Positions 10,705 to 24,400 of a DNA stretch of 64,000 nt are shown piece by piece. The stretch covers positions 96,762,640-96,826,639 of the forward strand of contig JARCOQ010000001.1 in assembly GCA_029207755.1 (NCBI GenBank), in the 5' to 3' direction. This DNA is from Chamaea fasciata (Eukaryota > Chordata > Aves > Passeriformes > Sylviidae). Position 1 is the stretch's first letter, and each line of letters starts with the position of its first letter. The notes under the pieces are model-generated. The model ran no database searches. It saw only the letters and a list, made by a program, of their open reading frames with translations, and was not told where the DNA came from. The position numbers were made by a program, and so were the translations under genes.

Positions 10705-12118
10705 TATTACCCATATCTCAAAGAGCTTATGTTTTCAGTTTAGATATGACTCAATGAATGAGGATAATAAACTGTTCAGAGATGTTGAACATGAAAATAA
10801 CAAGGCTGCAGCAATATGCTTAGGCAATGATTCGATTTTGATATTTAGAGACACGGTGACTTAATTTTAGATTGCTGGGGTGTTTATCCCTGAGTCATCT
10901 TTCACATTAGTTTAAGAAGGGAGTGGTGGGAGAGATTTGAATGAAAAAATGAGAGACTTTGTAAGCCAGAAATTCAAGCAAGCTGATGCACCAGTATACC
11001 AACAGAGACACAGAGAGGCTGAGGGAGAAGTGGGAGATAAAGACGGTAACATAATTTTCAGAATGGATGACTGACAAGACACTGAAATAATTGTGTATTT
11101 ATGTTTATTATTACACATTAAGGACTCAATCCTCTAAAAGGCAGCTGATTTACCAGTGTAGTTAAGCATGTGCTTTAGTAATACATATGTGCAGTTATAG
11201 ATTATTTAGCTTATGTTTTAGTTTATAGCCTAGGCATTTTAGGAAGTAGTAGCTCTTGTTCTTGAAAGTTCCAAACATGTAGTTTATGTTTTGTTTACTC
11301 TGGCTGTACTTCAGTTTCTTCTTTTTTATCTCTCTGCATTTATATTTTTCATGACATTGTATTTTGTTAATGAAAGAGGAATACACTAATTTTATCAAAT
11401 ATGGCGTTAGCTATTTCTATATTTCTGTGTGTTCTTTATCTCTTTGAAGGCCTGTCCCCTCTGAATTATGAATATACTTTTAGTTGTCAGATCTTACCCT
11501 TTAATCAATTAACCAAGTATGATTTCCAATTGGGAATGCCATAAACATATACATACTGTCTCATAGTGTAGGAAATATTCCCTAAGTAAATGAGAGAGGT
11601 ATGGAAAGGGTATAGAATGAATGTTAATACCCAAAGCTCCTGTGGAACAGTTGGGGATGAACTAGATTGTACCTGTTAGAGGCACACACTCTAGAGCAGT
11701 AACCTCACCACACTTGGAGGAAGGGACAGCCCAGTTCCTCATCCAAGGTGTGACACCTGCAGAGTGGAACAGGCATTGAGGCCAAGGCTCAATTCATCTA
11801 GTTCAAAGCCCTGCAGAAAGAGAGAGATAAGTATTTGATCCCCTAAAGAAATACAGAAAAAAAAAGTTACGGCATTCATATAGTTATATTGATATAACAA
11901 AGTATATGCATGTGTTTCTACAATCCATCAATAAAAGCCATGCCAGTGTTTTGTTGCTGTTACATTTCTTGTAGGTCATCATCCTTAATAGAAGGCAGAG
12001 ATACAAGTACCAGGGTTGTTGTTCCAAAAAATAACTTACTAAAAAGAGGTGGATCAATTTATCAGCTAAGAACTGGAGTTTAAGCATGTAAAAGACCTTT
12101 GCAAAGAATGGGGTGACA
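10705..12118. other. Unique DNA, no gene seen
   Basis: Short frames only (under 70 codons). A GC-richer patch at about 11640-11820 shows no coding pattern I can recognise. Confidence 0.55.
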
Positions 12119-12124
12119 GACTAG

Positions 12125-12462
12125 TGTTGATGTGGAGTAGGAGACAGGGACATGACATTAACACACTGAGTTTGTGCAGCAACTACTCATGTTTATTATC
12201 TGGAAGCTTCTTTTATAGAGCTTTTACATTTCCAGTGCTTACAAACATAATTGGTCAAGGGTCTCAACTCCACCCAGCACACTGGCCAATGATAAGGGTG
12301 TATCCATGCTTCGAAGGGGTTGGCTGAGGTCCTCTGTCTGGGTTTAAATTTGACCTATTGTTATCATGTCTAGGGACTTGTTTACTTCGAGCTAGGCTGG
12401 TTGAGCTGGTATCCATTAAGGTAAATCATCTGTGCAGAAATAGTCCAGCTGTATCTGTCACA
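12125..12462 (-). mobile_element. ERVK-like solo LTR, perfect 6-bp target duplication
   Basis: The 338-bp LTR (TGTTGATGTGG...ATCTGTCACA on the + strand) is flanked by GACTAG at 12119-12124 and 12463-12468. On the minus strand CTCTATAAAAGAAG (TATA, about 12210-12225) precedes AATAAA (about 12193). The LTR at 58097-58430 is a diverged relative in the same orientation. Confidence 0.93.
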
Positions 12463-12719
12463 GACTAGAATTATCCTGTAGCTCTTATTTAATGTTACGC
12501 CGCACAACTCTCAATGTGTGACTAAAAAATACACCTCTTTCAACACAATCTGAACTATCAGAGGCCATAAAAATTACATTCTCACAGACTATGTATTACA
12601 TAATTTTAGGAGAGGTGTGAAGAAACAATTTAGCCTTGATTTGTCTCAACACTGATTGCCGGAGGCATGTAGAAGAGGAGATGCATATATGCCATTTGCA
12701 GAAGTCAACTAGGAGAAGA

Positions 12720-13845
12720 TGGGAGAAAGCCTTCTCTCTGAGGACATTTTGCCTGGCAACCATTTCATGTCTCATATAGGACAGTCAGCAGGGGAACACC
12801 AAAGACACTGCACCCTCCAGAGAGGCTTCTACAATCAGAGGGTGAAAGGTCTTCACCAATGAACTGCAGTGGGAGGTTGGACTGGGCCAATGGTCTCCTG
12901 TCAGCAGGCAGACTTTGGGAGGAGCCAGGGAGTATAAAAGTAACTGTGTCACAAGCTGTGGGGGCTTTTGTGTCTTGTGCTTTTTGCAGCTTGGTGACTT
13001 TGGGGTTTTATTTTTTGAGACTTGCTTTTTCACTTTGCCTTCGGCTTTTTGAATTTGGTCTTTTTGAGTCTGGGGGCCTTTTGGGTCTTGTGTTTTTTGC
13101 TTTTGCTCCTGCCTGCTGAGGTTGGCTTCTTGCCCTGCCCTTAGCCTGTTTTGTGCTTTTTGCCTAGGGCCAGTCTGACTTTTGGTTCTTCCACCCTCAC
13201 TGGCTCTTGCTTGCTCTCCCATCTGTCCTGCCTCCCTGTGTCCCTGACTGCCACCCTGCTGCTTCATTCCTGCATCCCTGCCTGGGCTACCTGTGTCCAA
13301 CCCTTCCTGCCTCTGAGCCAGCCCACCACCACAATCCCTGGTGCAAGCTTGTCCAGGGTTCTGGACCTCCTGCCTGAGCACCCCCTCACTCACTGTATGT
13401 CTGGCCACTCATTGCTGCAGTAGCTGTGCCTGTGGAGCTGCGCCTCTCTGAGAGCTATGCAGGCTCTCCAACAGGCACAGTGCACACATACCCCCTCTCG
13501 CATAGATGTTGACGGCACTCCTTGATCCTCTGGTGGTAACGCCTGCTTTTTCTGTCTCCTATCTCTCTCTTTCTCTCTCCCCATTCCTTTTCCATTCTCC
13601 CTCCTTCTTTACTGTCTTTTCTAGCTATCTTTAGTAGGGTAACTCCTTTTGTTTTGTTTTTATTATCAAAAAAATGGTTCTCTACAAGGTTGCTACAAGG
13701 TTGTCTTGGTTGACTTAATTTTGTTCCAGACCATTTATTTTTAAAAGAATAAAAATTTGCCAGTTCCATATTGAATTTCTTGAAGAGTCGGGTAGAATTA
13801 GCTCCGCGATGGTTCAATTCCTCTGAGGGTGTCCGGCACCTTACA
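12720..13845 (+). mobile_element. Long LTR of an endogenous retrovirus
   Basis: Promoter elements lie in order: a CCAAT-like 'gggccaatgg' (12885), TATA as 'agtataaaagtaac' (12929), a T-rich downstream half with 'aataaaaat' (13748), and the end 'gtgtccggcaccttaca'. Proposed ends are TGGGAGAAAG...CTTACA with GAAGA and GAAAA flanks (4 of 5 match), so the left end is less sure than the right. The 207-codon minus-strand frame and the + frames inside it follow from GC-rich LTR sequence and show no known domain. Confidence 0.65.
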
Positions 13846-14394
13846 GAAAATAGCTTAAAGAATTTAGTGAGATAGCATGGTCGAGTATATCTTGAAAATG
13901 CAAAAAGGTTTTAATAAAAGAAGAAAATAATGCAAAACAAAGAACAAAGCCAAGCACAGTATAGGGACAGGTCCCATACACTTGCTACAACACCTCGTAA
14001 ATGCCTCAAGCACCTTTGTTCTCTCTCTTGTCTACATAACAATCAAGGAGGGTTCTATTGGCAAACTGCCAACAGAAACAGCTACAGGTTTTGTAGAACA
14101 TTTAGTAAGTCCAACAGATGCGTGTGTTCTGGCACCAACCAATCGCCATCAGAAGGCTGTTGGAGTCCAGGGCATTCCTTTGGACGCCCTGACAGGCCAC
14201 AGACCTCGGCAGAGAGGTCTGGGACCCGAGCAAGAGGGTTTGAGATCTGTACAGGGGTCTGGAATCTGTACAGAGGGATTGTAGACCCTGGCACAGAGCC
14301 CAGGAGGACACAGTCTTTGACTTCAGCCCATGGATAAAAGCTTCTAACACTGAGAGAAGAATTACAAGTCACAAAGATGTGACAGACAGTAGTG
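13846..14394. other. Probable ERV-derived sequence between two LTRs
   Basis: The stretch sits between two LTRs and shows retroviral-looking pieces: 'gattggttggtgcc' on the minus strand, 'ttttaataaaagaag' near 13910, and a short internal repeat 'tctgtacag' (14247 and 14268). No frame gives a recognisable gag, pol or env segment. Orientation and family remain open. Confidence 0.4.
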
Positions 14395-14880
14395 TAGCGT
14401 GTCACAGGGTAGAAAATTTTGTAGTTTTAGGATTCTTAGTATGTAGGTGCATGGGGAACAAGATGGAGGATTTAGGGTGTTGCCCTGAGTCCTTCCTTCT
14501 TCTTCCCTGGCCTCCATCTTCTGGTGACGGTGGTACAAAGTAGTTAAAGGGAATTGGGTCAGAGTAGAGTTGACCCTTTTAGTATAGGTAATAGGCACTG
14601 GCACATAATTGTAAATAATATACACATAGCTATCTGTATAAAAGGTAGCAACCTCCCATTGCGGGGAGAGTTGTCCTGTGTCTGAGCAACTGTGAACATC
14701 TTGGCCAGGCACAAAGAACATTGTAAGATAAGAAATAATAAACAACGCGAGAAATGAAAAAGAAAAAAAAGACCTTGAAGACTCCACTTTTTTCTCATGT
14801 CTGGCTTAGGGCCTTCAGAGGACAAAAAAGGCTCACTCGAACCACCACCTGAAATCTCAGGAAAAAGAAAACCAAACCCG
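14395..14880 (+). mobile_element. ERVK-like LTR
   Basis: The order of signals on the + strand is clear: start near TGTCACAGGGTAG (14399), CTGTATAAAAGGTAG (TATA, about 14632), a GC-rich R start and AATAATAAACAACGCG (poly(A) signal, about 14730). The U5 end is uncertain. A stretch at 14881-14902 (TTGGTGTCCGTGGGTGGGAC) resembles a tRNA primer-binding site, hinting that a little leader survives to about 15050. Confidence 0.65.
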
Positions 14881-15050
14881 AGAATTGGTGTCCGTGGGTG
14901 GGACTTCCAGTGGAGAAGAAACCTGAGAGAAGGGCATGGAAAGTTCTAGTTGAACTTCCTAAAATCTCTAGAGGTAAACTGAAATTGCTTTCCTTATATA
15001 GAAATGCCCACTTGGGTGTGGGGGGTGCCTTCCTACTGTTACCCACAGTG

Positions 15051-16739
15051 GAATGTGACAGAAGTCAATCACTTTAACAAAATAAAGTAGAAACTCCTCA
15101 GAAAGCAAATCTATACCAATGAATTGGTTGCTTCATTCAAATGTACATGAGGGATGAATGTGTGGTAAAGTTGTGAGGAACATCTTGTAGGCTCTAATCA
15201 GCTGAAAATTTGAAAGTGATTCAGGTGCCGGGGAGGCATGTAAAGAGAAGTTTCATCTTCTAGCTTCACATAATGGCATGCAGGGACAAGCCATAACAAA
15301 AATATCTTTTATTTGTGATGAAAAACTTAAATGTGTTGCATGAGCAGTTGTGTGAGGATTTTTAAAATTTTTTTTTTACAATGTGAAATCTAAATGTCAT
15401 CCCAAAACTTCTCACATGCTATGAAAAGCAACAGTCTTAAACTGGTCTGAGCTACTGGGTTGCTTCCACCAACTGCATTGTCTGAGAAAGCATTGAGACT
15501 CTATCTTTTCACATTGAGCCAATCCCAACACAGAAGTCCGCTGGCTTTTATTTTACAGCTTATGGCTAGATTTCCGATAAGTGAAACATGAAGAATTTGC
15601 ACAAATACTCCACCATCTCAGGCTGCATCATTATTTTCAGGCTCATGGGTCAACGTAGAAAACTGTTAAAAACCAGGTTTAAAGGTGTAGAAAAGGATGA
15701 TGAAAATTACCAAATTAAATCTTGGCCTATAAAATTCACTTCATATAAATACTTGATTAGTCTCTTTCAGTAAAAGTAAAAATTGAACTAAAAAGACAAA
15801 AAAGCATATATTTTTCAGTTGTACATAAGATGAATATAACCCACTTAAAGCTTGTTGAAGTCTAGATTTTGCTAGTGATTTTACAAGCCGAATTTAAATG
15901 TGTTGGTTAATCACTCTGGTAATTTTGCACCTCAATAAATCATCACAGAGAAATCAGAAACTTTACCTGAACTGAGATCTTCCCAATAAATATTCAGAAC
16001 AATGCAGTTCCATTTGAGACTTAATTTTCTCATTGCTGCATGAGTACATCTGTTTTCTTTACAAATTAACTGAATGTGTTTATAGTTATGGTGATTCTAA
16101 TTTAATGTAAGACCCCCATAAACTATTGTGCCTGTGAAAAATATCTTCAAATTCTATGTAAAAATTCAGAGTATGTTTTTTCCATACTGACACTGCTTTT
16201 AAAGTGGTGGTGGTATATGCAATCTCCACTCATAAAGCACTATGTGAGTGAGAATTATATAATGGTGTTACCAGATTTGTCTATACCTGGTGAACTAACA
16301 CAATGCTTGTTCTACCAAAACCACTGGCCTATGAAACTCCACGTGGTATAAGAAAGAGAACTGGAAATCCACCAGCCCCAGTGCCCTGCCATCTCAGCGA
16401 GGTTGACTGGAACACTGGGGTCCCTGATCACCCTGGACCACTAGAGACCCTCAGAACAGAAGAATGCATGCATAAAGAGTAGGAGAATTATGGTTAATGA
16501 TTTCAGGGAAATGATGATCATATGTATGTTTAGTCTGGGACAATCAATGAATATGCATGTAGAATACAGTACATAAACAGAAACTTCCCTGTACTCAGCA
16601 TGCAGGGCTTTAAGAGGAGCTATGCTCCTGTGCATCTGGCTGAAAAAAGAGTGCCTGCTTCTTAATGGATTCTTCTTGGTGTTAAGTAGTTTTTTTATTT
16701 TTCTGAATTTTTGGTAACATTGGGACCAAAAATTTGCAT
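15051..16739. other. Unique DNA, no gene seen
   Basis: AT-rich sequence with no frame over about 65 codons and no repeat I recognise. Confidence 0.55.
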
Positions 16740-16742
16740 GCT

Positions 16743-16820
16743 GTTTTTTTTTTCTTTTTTTTCTTTTTTTTTTTTTCTTTCCTTTTTTTTTTTTCTTCTT
16801 TTTTTTTTTTTTTTTTTTCT
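16743..16820. repeat. T-rich polypyrimidine tract
   Basis: Nearly unbroken T with scattered C. It directly precedes a CR1 tail. The lysine-rich minus-strand frame across it is an artefact of this tract. Confidence 0.95.
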
Positions 16821-16945
16821 TAGAATCATAGAATTATAGAAACACTCAGGTTGGGAAAGACCTCTTAAGATCATCAAGTCCATGCATTAACCCAAGACTG
16901 CCAAATTCACCATTTGTCCTTAAGTGCCACAGCTACATCTTGATT
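16821..16945 (-). mobile_element. CR1 LINE fragment
   Basis: 'ttagaatcatagaattatag', 'ttgggaaagacctc' and 'aagatcatcaagtcca' are the reverse complement of a CR1 3' end. The copy continues to 'ccttaagtgccacagctaca' before merging into unique sequence. Confidence 0.85.
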
Positions 16946-19900
16946 TTATTTGTCTGTGTTCAAGATCACAACATTGTTCTTGTCCAAAATACTTCATTAT
17001 TATAGGGAACCGAGTATTGGGTGATTAGGAGCTGTAGAGTACATTAGAGAGGTATAGAACCAGTCTGCTGGTAAGAATGGAAGGACTCAGTTCCCTGCCA
17101 TCTGAGCAGCTGCTTGCTGCTGGGAAAAGCCAGAGCCATGGCTGACTTTACCCCAGTGCAAACCAACTATTGGTACTAAAAGTTGTGAACATATGCTGGT
17201 ATTTGTATGGTCAGAATTTGCTATTTTGACACTCAGTGAATTTCACATTATTCAATTTACGTCACATTTTTATTTACTATTTGATAAAATGCAAGGCCCA
17301 TTTAATCAAAAAGCTGCAGTAATTTCTATAAAATGATAACTGTAATGTAACATTTGTAATAGAAATTTGAAGTTCTACCAACATTTTCACTTATATCAAC
17401 TAGCATTTGGAGTTAATGAGCACTGCAGTATCAAAACCTGCTTTGATAAGCAAAGACTCTTATTTGTTTCCATGTCACAAACTGCCTTTCAGCCAGTAGC
17501 TGCCTGGACTGTGTCTTCACTTGACTTATGAGTTCCAGTTTCTGCTCTGCTGTACTTTATCTTTTAAAGTAATGTTCATATAATTGGCTATTATAGTCTT
17601 AGGATATGATAAAGTCAATCTTTTTGGGGAGTGGTAATATATTCCGTTAGATTGTGTGACTGCACCCAGGGAAACAAGCAGAACTATTTTTTGAGCCTCC
17701 CTGTTTTTTATTGTTTGGGGGTTTTGTTAAAACTAAATTGATACACAGCTTCTTCAATTCTTAGGAAAGGAATCTGAAAAAAAAAAAAAAAAAGAAGTGA
17801 GTGTGACAGGGAATATTTTTCTGTTTTAATCCTTGCAACATCTTCTGTGGTACCATAAGTAGCCTTCACAGAATGCTGTTTGTGTTCTTTTAGGGTTTCC
17901 TCCTTGACACCCACTTGAACTGTAACTTGCAGCTGAGATTAGTAAGATCATTATATTAAGCTGGTAAAGAAAAGCAGATTGTCATGCGTGTTTTATTTAT
18001 CTGTATGGTTGCATGAGATATACATCTGGCATATATGTTGTGTGTAAAATGGACCCCATATGATTGTGTCCATATTCTTTGTTTCTTTTTGTTTCTTTTC
18101 TTTGCAGACTGCCACATTAATATACAGGGTACTTGGTCTAGAACATAAGCTAGACTTCCCTGCTTCTCTTCATTCTCCATTCTATTTCATTACAGCATTC
18201 ATTGGTATATGAATTGCGGTCTTCAGTCTTTACAAACATAATTGTTGTTTGTGAAGAATTTTCTGGCATAACCCAGACTGTAGGAAAATCTGATGTTTAT
18301 ACCAAGAAATGGTATTTAGGGAATACAAGAAAGTAAGAAGTGCCACAATTACAGTCTTTTTTCCCACTGACATAGAGTTTACTGCAAAAGTAGTTGTAAT
18401 GACGTACAGGTTTATGATGCAATAACAAAGACAAGTTCCAAATCTATTGGCCGGTACGGATTCATAAACAGGTATAGATACATGCACTCAGTATCGTGAA
18501 GTGCAAGCCAAGAAGGCGTGTAAATGTTTGGCTCATTAATGTGATACAGAACTGAAGATAGGCTTCAAAGACATTAAGCACAATATTAAAACTGGTTCCT
18601 TGCTGATTCTCCTAAAAGTTATTCATCCAGAAGTAGAACAAAAGAGCTTAGCAAAGGTCACACAGCAGGAACTGGCTGTCCTTTCTTCCCAATGCAACTG
18701 GCAAATAAAATTTGGAGGAGTTTATGGGTGCTGATATCTGTAACTCCTAGATTTGGTCAATAGCCTCTTTATCTGGAAAAATCAGTATTGATACAGAAAA
18801 CATTTCAGTCCATGATGACATGGAAAACCTGGCTACTTGCTTCACTTGTCAAGTGAAGACAAGGTGGATTTGGGGAGGGAGACTACTTTATGAACTCATT
18901 CAATTGCCTATATTATTTGACTCATTTAGAGGATAAAGGACATATTACAATATTTCTCAGTACAAATTTTCTCTTTGTATACTAGTCATATAGCACAGGC
19001 TTTCAAACTTACAGTACAGATTAAGTTTTTGAAGAATCTGCTACCTAACTGCTTCCCTTTAGTCACCTAATTTTGCTGTATTTTCTCAGCTCTCAATTAG
19101 AAAAGAGTAGATCTACAGTAGATTCACATTTTTATTGTGATCTTCAGAGTACTGAGCACTTGTAAAGACTTTCATTTGTATTCCTAGAAGAGACTTGGAT
19201 TTATAAAAATCTGTCTGTAAGTATTTTCTTAACTGTATACTTCTTGCCAGAGGAAATCAAGAAATCTTTCTGACAGAATTTGTCAGATTTCAGTTTCTAA
19301 TGGAAACCTGTATAATGCAGATTGTTAATCATATTAATTGATAATTTAACTTTTCTGAGAAAAATTTCCAAAGATGCAAAGCACTTAGTGACTTGACTGA
19401 GTCGTATGACCAAAGTCATAAGTGTTGAGTGCTTAATTCACACTGTGAGGAAATAACAACCACAAGGTTGTAATATGAGACTTGTTTAATTCTTCCAGGC
19501 TACACTGAGATCTTTAGATGAAAGTACTGTAATATATTGTTTAATAAATTAACTGATTTCTTCAGCCCAACAGAAACTGTTGCATTTTGTTTGTTTACAT
19601 CACTTGGATAGATGTAATTAAACACACAGATGCCTGTGAAAAATATTTCTGTTTAGGAATAAATATTGGCATCACTTGTATCCTGTTTATTGTTATTTTA
19701 TTTACTTTGGTTGAGGTTTGTAACACAACATTTTGATTCAGAAGCAGGCTAATTTTGCTTGCTCATGCATGTAGTCTTATTGCTGTGATTAAACACTTTT
19801 CAGCAAGGCTTTTTATGTTGTTTGTTGCATAGGAACTGGAACAGTAGTTTAGAAATCATTCTGCTTGTAGACAAGTGATGCAGCCTTTTAGATGAGACAG

Positions 19901-20778
19901 TAGAATCTCAACACACAAGCAAGCATGAGTCAAAATTATATACTTCTTTATGAAGTCGTATATGTACATCCATAATGATTAACAATTCCCTCAACTAGAT
20001 TTAGATATAGTTTAAACCAGAAGACATAGTAACTCTGCTACTCTTAAATTATCAAATATATAAATGCTCAGAATTCTATTCAATCTTTCTGCGGCAGTAG
20101 GTATGAATGGTACACAACTATCTTCCAGGCTTGTGTGTAAAAATGCATCTGCAGGTTATTCAGTATTATAGTAAAGAGTGCCTGGAAGTATTCATCACTT
20201 ATCTAGTGTGTTTTATGCTTTAGAAAAAATAGCATTTAGGTTGTAACCAAATATTGTAACACCTATTATGCCATTTTTATTCAGTAGTAAAACTTTTTCA
20301 AGTATGCTTTTCTGTTCAACAATTTGACTCTGTGACATGCTTCTAGACATTAACTAGTGGTAGTTCTATCCATTCACATGTATTTACACATTTTGAATCC
20401 TCTGCTGACACAGTTGGTATCTTTGAAGTGAGCAAAAATAACAAAGCTAAAAATCCTTTCTAGCTTTTTACAGACATATCTTAATTTATGATGATTCTTT
20501 ATGCATTAAATGTGTTGTTTTCCAGCCTTTGGGGCATATGGTGTGGCACAGTCAAGTATCAACAATATTATGATTCTCTTGTCATTAAAGATCTGTCAAG
20601 AGACTTGGTCTGCTTGATGTTTTGCTTATTAGATAGATACTGCCATATAGACACCTTATACTTTACATTCATTAGTTGCTAAACATGTAGTGGGAAGACA
20701 GAAAAGTTGTTAACTATGATTCTCATAGCAAAAAAAAAAAAAAAATTGCTTGAAGTATTCAGTAAAGAATTACCAGAA
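16946..20778. other. Unique AT-rich DNA, no gene seen
   Basis: Contains homopolymer A runs at about 17777-17793 and 20729-20744. A 45-bp patch at 18645-18690 ('aaggtcacacagcagg') recalls the middle of a MIR SINE but is too short to call. No exon-like frame was found. Confidence 0.55.
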
Positions 20779-20862
20779 TATAAAATCATCATGATTGGGA
20801 GTTCAGCAGAATTTTTGAGATATAAAATCATCATGAATGGGAGTTCAGCAGAATTTTTGAGA
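20779..20862. repeat. 42-bp tandem duplication
   Basis: Two head-to-tail 42-bp units (20779-20820 and 20821-20862) differ at one base (gatt versus gaat). Identity of 41 of 42 suggests a recent duplication, for example by replication slippage or template switching. Confidence 0.97.
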
Positions 20863-21401
20863 TATGTTTTCTTGATTCTATATGATTAGTCACATAATAC
20901 TACGATTGCTTTTGAAATCTATGAAGCTGTGTGTGAGCATTTTTTAACCAAGTATTTCTATAGAAGAATTGATGACCAAGGTGACTAAAGTTTTCCAACT
21001 TTCACTTTCTTAATGAGAACTTTAGGCCACAAGAAACATTCAAAATGCTTAGTAAAGCTATACATGATTTCTCTGTTTTAAGGGAAAACAGATAAATGAC
21101 TATAAGAGTACTTGTATGAGAAACACAATGGCCAATTTTCAGTGGATAGATTATTCAAGGGTAAAGAAAATAAGGAATTTATTTTAATGTAAATAAATTC
21201 TTAACAATACTGTCTGCTTTGACAAAAATAAGATAATCCCTGATGTATCTGGATGTATTTTAAAATACCATCCATTGTGTGAAATATAATGTATTCAACA
21301 AGTTACCTGATTCTATATGCACCTAGAAACTTTAATATAGGGAGTTGTGGGAAATATCGAAATTTTCTTAGTTTGTAGATATTTTGGGATTAACAACCTT
21401 G

Positions 21402-21404
21402 AAA

Positions 21405-21451
<47 letters not shown>

Positions 21452-21453
21452 AT
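21402..21453. repeat. (AAAT)n microsatellite
   Basis: Thirteen uninterrupted tetranucleotide units. Confidence 0.98.
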
Positions 21454-24400
21454 GTCTAGTGTCATTTCAATTTAGTGTAATTTTAGCAATAAAATAAAAT
21501 TTATCCAACATTCTGGTGTCCCAAGGTACTTGCCTTCAAGGCATTTGATCATTGCAGAAAAAATCAATACACAAGTCAGTGATAAATCTCTATTTATTAT
21601 AATTTTAATATAAATTTATTATTATATAAATATTTCACTATTGTGAATATATCTTCAGAAAAGAATCATACCAGGAATCATAGGGTTGCCTCCCTATATC
21701 AATTGTGTACTATGTAGTAGAAAATATTTACTATGAGAAATGTGAATAAATGTGTCATTTCTGCCATTACATTTGTGTTTATTTTTATTTTAAAGAGAGT
21801 AGTAAAAGGTGCTAGAATGGTGAGAAATTTGCTGGATTAAAATGACCACCTGAAGACTTTGCACTGCTGAAATTTTTTTGTCTTGTTACAGCAGGGCTAG
21901 TTCAGAATAGCAAACTCAGTCATAGATGGAAGTCTTCAACCTTAGCAAATAGGGAGTTTTCTAAACATGTTTTTCTGAAATATTATTTCAGAAAACATAC
22001 ATGTAGAAGATCTGAGATTCTTCACCAAAACTTTCCTCTGCATTTTGAATTTAAAATAAAACTTGAGCCACTGCAGATTTAGAACAAGTTGGGGAATTTC
22101 ACTGCAATTATGCATTGGTGTGTCACTACAGCAGCAGTAATGGCATATTCTGCTAGTTATTCATAGTTTCTTATTTACACCCAGACTTGCGTCATGTACC
22201 ATGCTGCATACTTCCTTTCTTTTCAAGTATGCTTTTTTTTGGACTGTTCTATTGTTGACTGGGAAGTTGAGCTGTTCCCAATGTATTCCTAAGGAACCAT
22301 CCTGTACAGGGAGATTTGTTTTATTTTACGTACAGCGGCCAATATACTTTAAAGTGGATGGTGTCCTCACAATTTTTTTTTCTTTCCTTCCTAAACTAAA
22401 TTGATGTTTAGGCTTAGTTTGTAAGTCAGGCCTGCTTAGAGAAGGTCACCAGAGGCTCACAGAAATTACTCTAAGTAGAAAGAGTTTTAAAAGTTCCTCT
22501 TAATCAAGAGGTTTAGGGCATCTACTTATTGATCTGTATGCAACTAAAATGCACTAAAACCCCAAATACAAACTATGCTCTTCTTATTTTGCCAATATGA
22601 ACAGCTACATTACAACATAAGAGGTAACCATTTACTTTAGAAGGTAATGTCAAAGCTCCTGTGAGATTAAAGTTCTGTTTCCAGAGATGTCACAGACAAG
22701 AGTTTCTACTGACAAAAAAACCCCCATGGGACTCACAAATGTATCACCATACTGTTACTAGAATGCAATTTTTTACCTAAATTCTCCATCTCCTTCCAGC
22801 TGCTACAGGTCCTTCATGTCGATATGTAATTCTTTTCTTGCCATTCACCAGAGTGTGATGAACTGAAGCTTATTTCTTTATCATAAGACAACGTGGGGAA
22901 AAAACCACATGATATTCTGATATTGTACCTAAAATGTCAGCAGAAAGTCTTTTGCTGTTCCTTTTATATTGACTCTGAAAAAATCAGAGGAATGCTGATT
23001 CTTCAGGATTATGTACCAGTCATGTAAAATTTGAGAGCGATTTTTCTAAAGAGACAACTTTTGAGGCAGAACAGGTACACCTCCTCAGCAACACTGTAAT
23101 ACATCCAACTGCCCTAGTACAAAAACTGTTTGAGAGAGTCAGGTTTGAATTGAGAATTTCCTGGACCTATTAAATCTGGGACACTTTCCTGAAACTTTGA
23201 ACAATAATACTAGCTATGATAAGATGTTCTTTTTCTGGCTTGAACATGTGTCCAGTGGGGAACTGGACTGGAGACCACGCAAATTAGTACCAATCAGTTA
23301 GTAGTCTCCAGAGGGGGAACAGATGGAAGAGTTATCTGAAGAAGTGTTCTTTCTCTTGCTACTAATGCTTATGTTTCTCAGTGTTCCTTAGGCATAACAT
23401 TATTTCTGGCTAGCTGAAACTGTTGAAATTGAAAGGCTCTCTTTTCATTGTAATGTTTCATTTAGTTTAAGTCAAGCAGGATTACTGAGCCGAAAATATT
23501 TTAAAATAATAGTTTTTATAGAGACCTGTTCAGATATGCAATTTTCTGTAACTCTTTGTGCAATCGTGGATTTTTCATGCAAAGAAAAAATCCCTGTCTA
23601 TAATTTTAGAAGTGCATAATTAGCAATATTGCATTTCCATGCAGATCACAAATAACAGCTTTTGTATCTGTGCAAAATGCTAGACATAGCTTTCCTTTTC
23701 TTAGGACATTTTCTCGGCCTGGTTTATGGTACTTTTAAAGTATTCCATTTCTTGATACAGGGAAAAGTACAAACCAACAACACAGCCATTAAATGAGTAT
23801 TACCAGAGTTGAGAAAATAAGTTGCTTACAAAACACTCATTACACACTTTGATTCAGATTTAATTTTAAAATCAGGAATTACATTACAGGTGTTGTCATG
23901 CTGCAGTCTTTTACTAACTACATCACTATTCTCCAGAAAGTGTAGCAGCTTCAGAAAGTTTAGTCAGAATTCATATGCCTCTGAATTTCTGTTTGTTGAA
24001 GAAAAATGTAAGATAATACATTGGGTGGTATTTATTTTCTGGCTTTCTAAACCATTCCATTGCTATTCAAGGATTTGCATTATATGCAGCTCATAGCCAT
24101 TGCAGTGAGTTTATGTGGAAGAGTACTTTCAGATTCTCAGTTGTGTAGGACGACAGTGATTTGTCATCACAGACCTAATTTGACCATTCTGTCAACGAAG
24201 AAAGAACTTCTTTGACTAGGTAACCAGTACAGCTGCAGTATATGGCACTGGTGTTTCTGAATGACATTCTGCTGTGCATGGATTCTATAGACAGTCACTT
24301 TGCAGTCAATGTCTATTTGTACATCACTTCAACAAGTTGTGGATTTATTGCATATGAGATGACCTAGTGCACTGAACATGTCCTAGGATGAAAAAAAAGC

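Noticed and set aside
12785..13408. 207-codon minus-strand frame, Gln/Lys/Gly-rich, as a protein gene
   Set aside because: It lies wholly inside a long LTR with TATA and poly(A) signals on the other strand; composition is low-complexity and no domain is visible.
18645..18690. Second MIR SINE
   Set aside because: Only about 20 bases resemble the MIR middle; the flanks do not follow the MIR order.
20779..20862. CRISPR-like direct repeats
   Set aside because: Only two abutting units with no spacers, in vertebrate DNA; a tandem duplication is enough.
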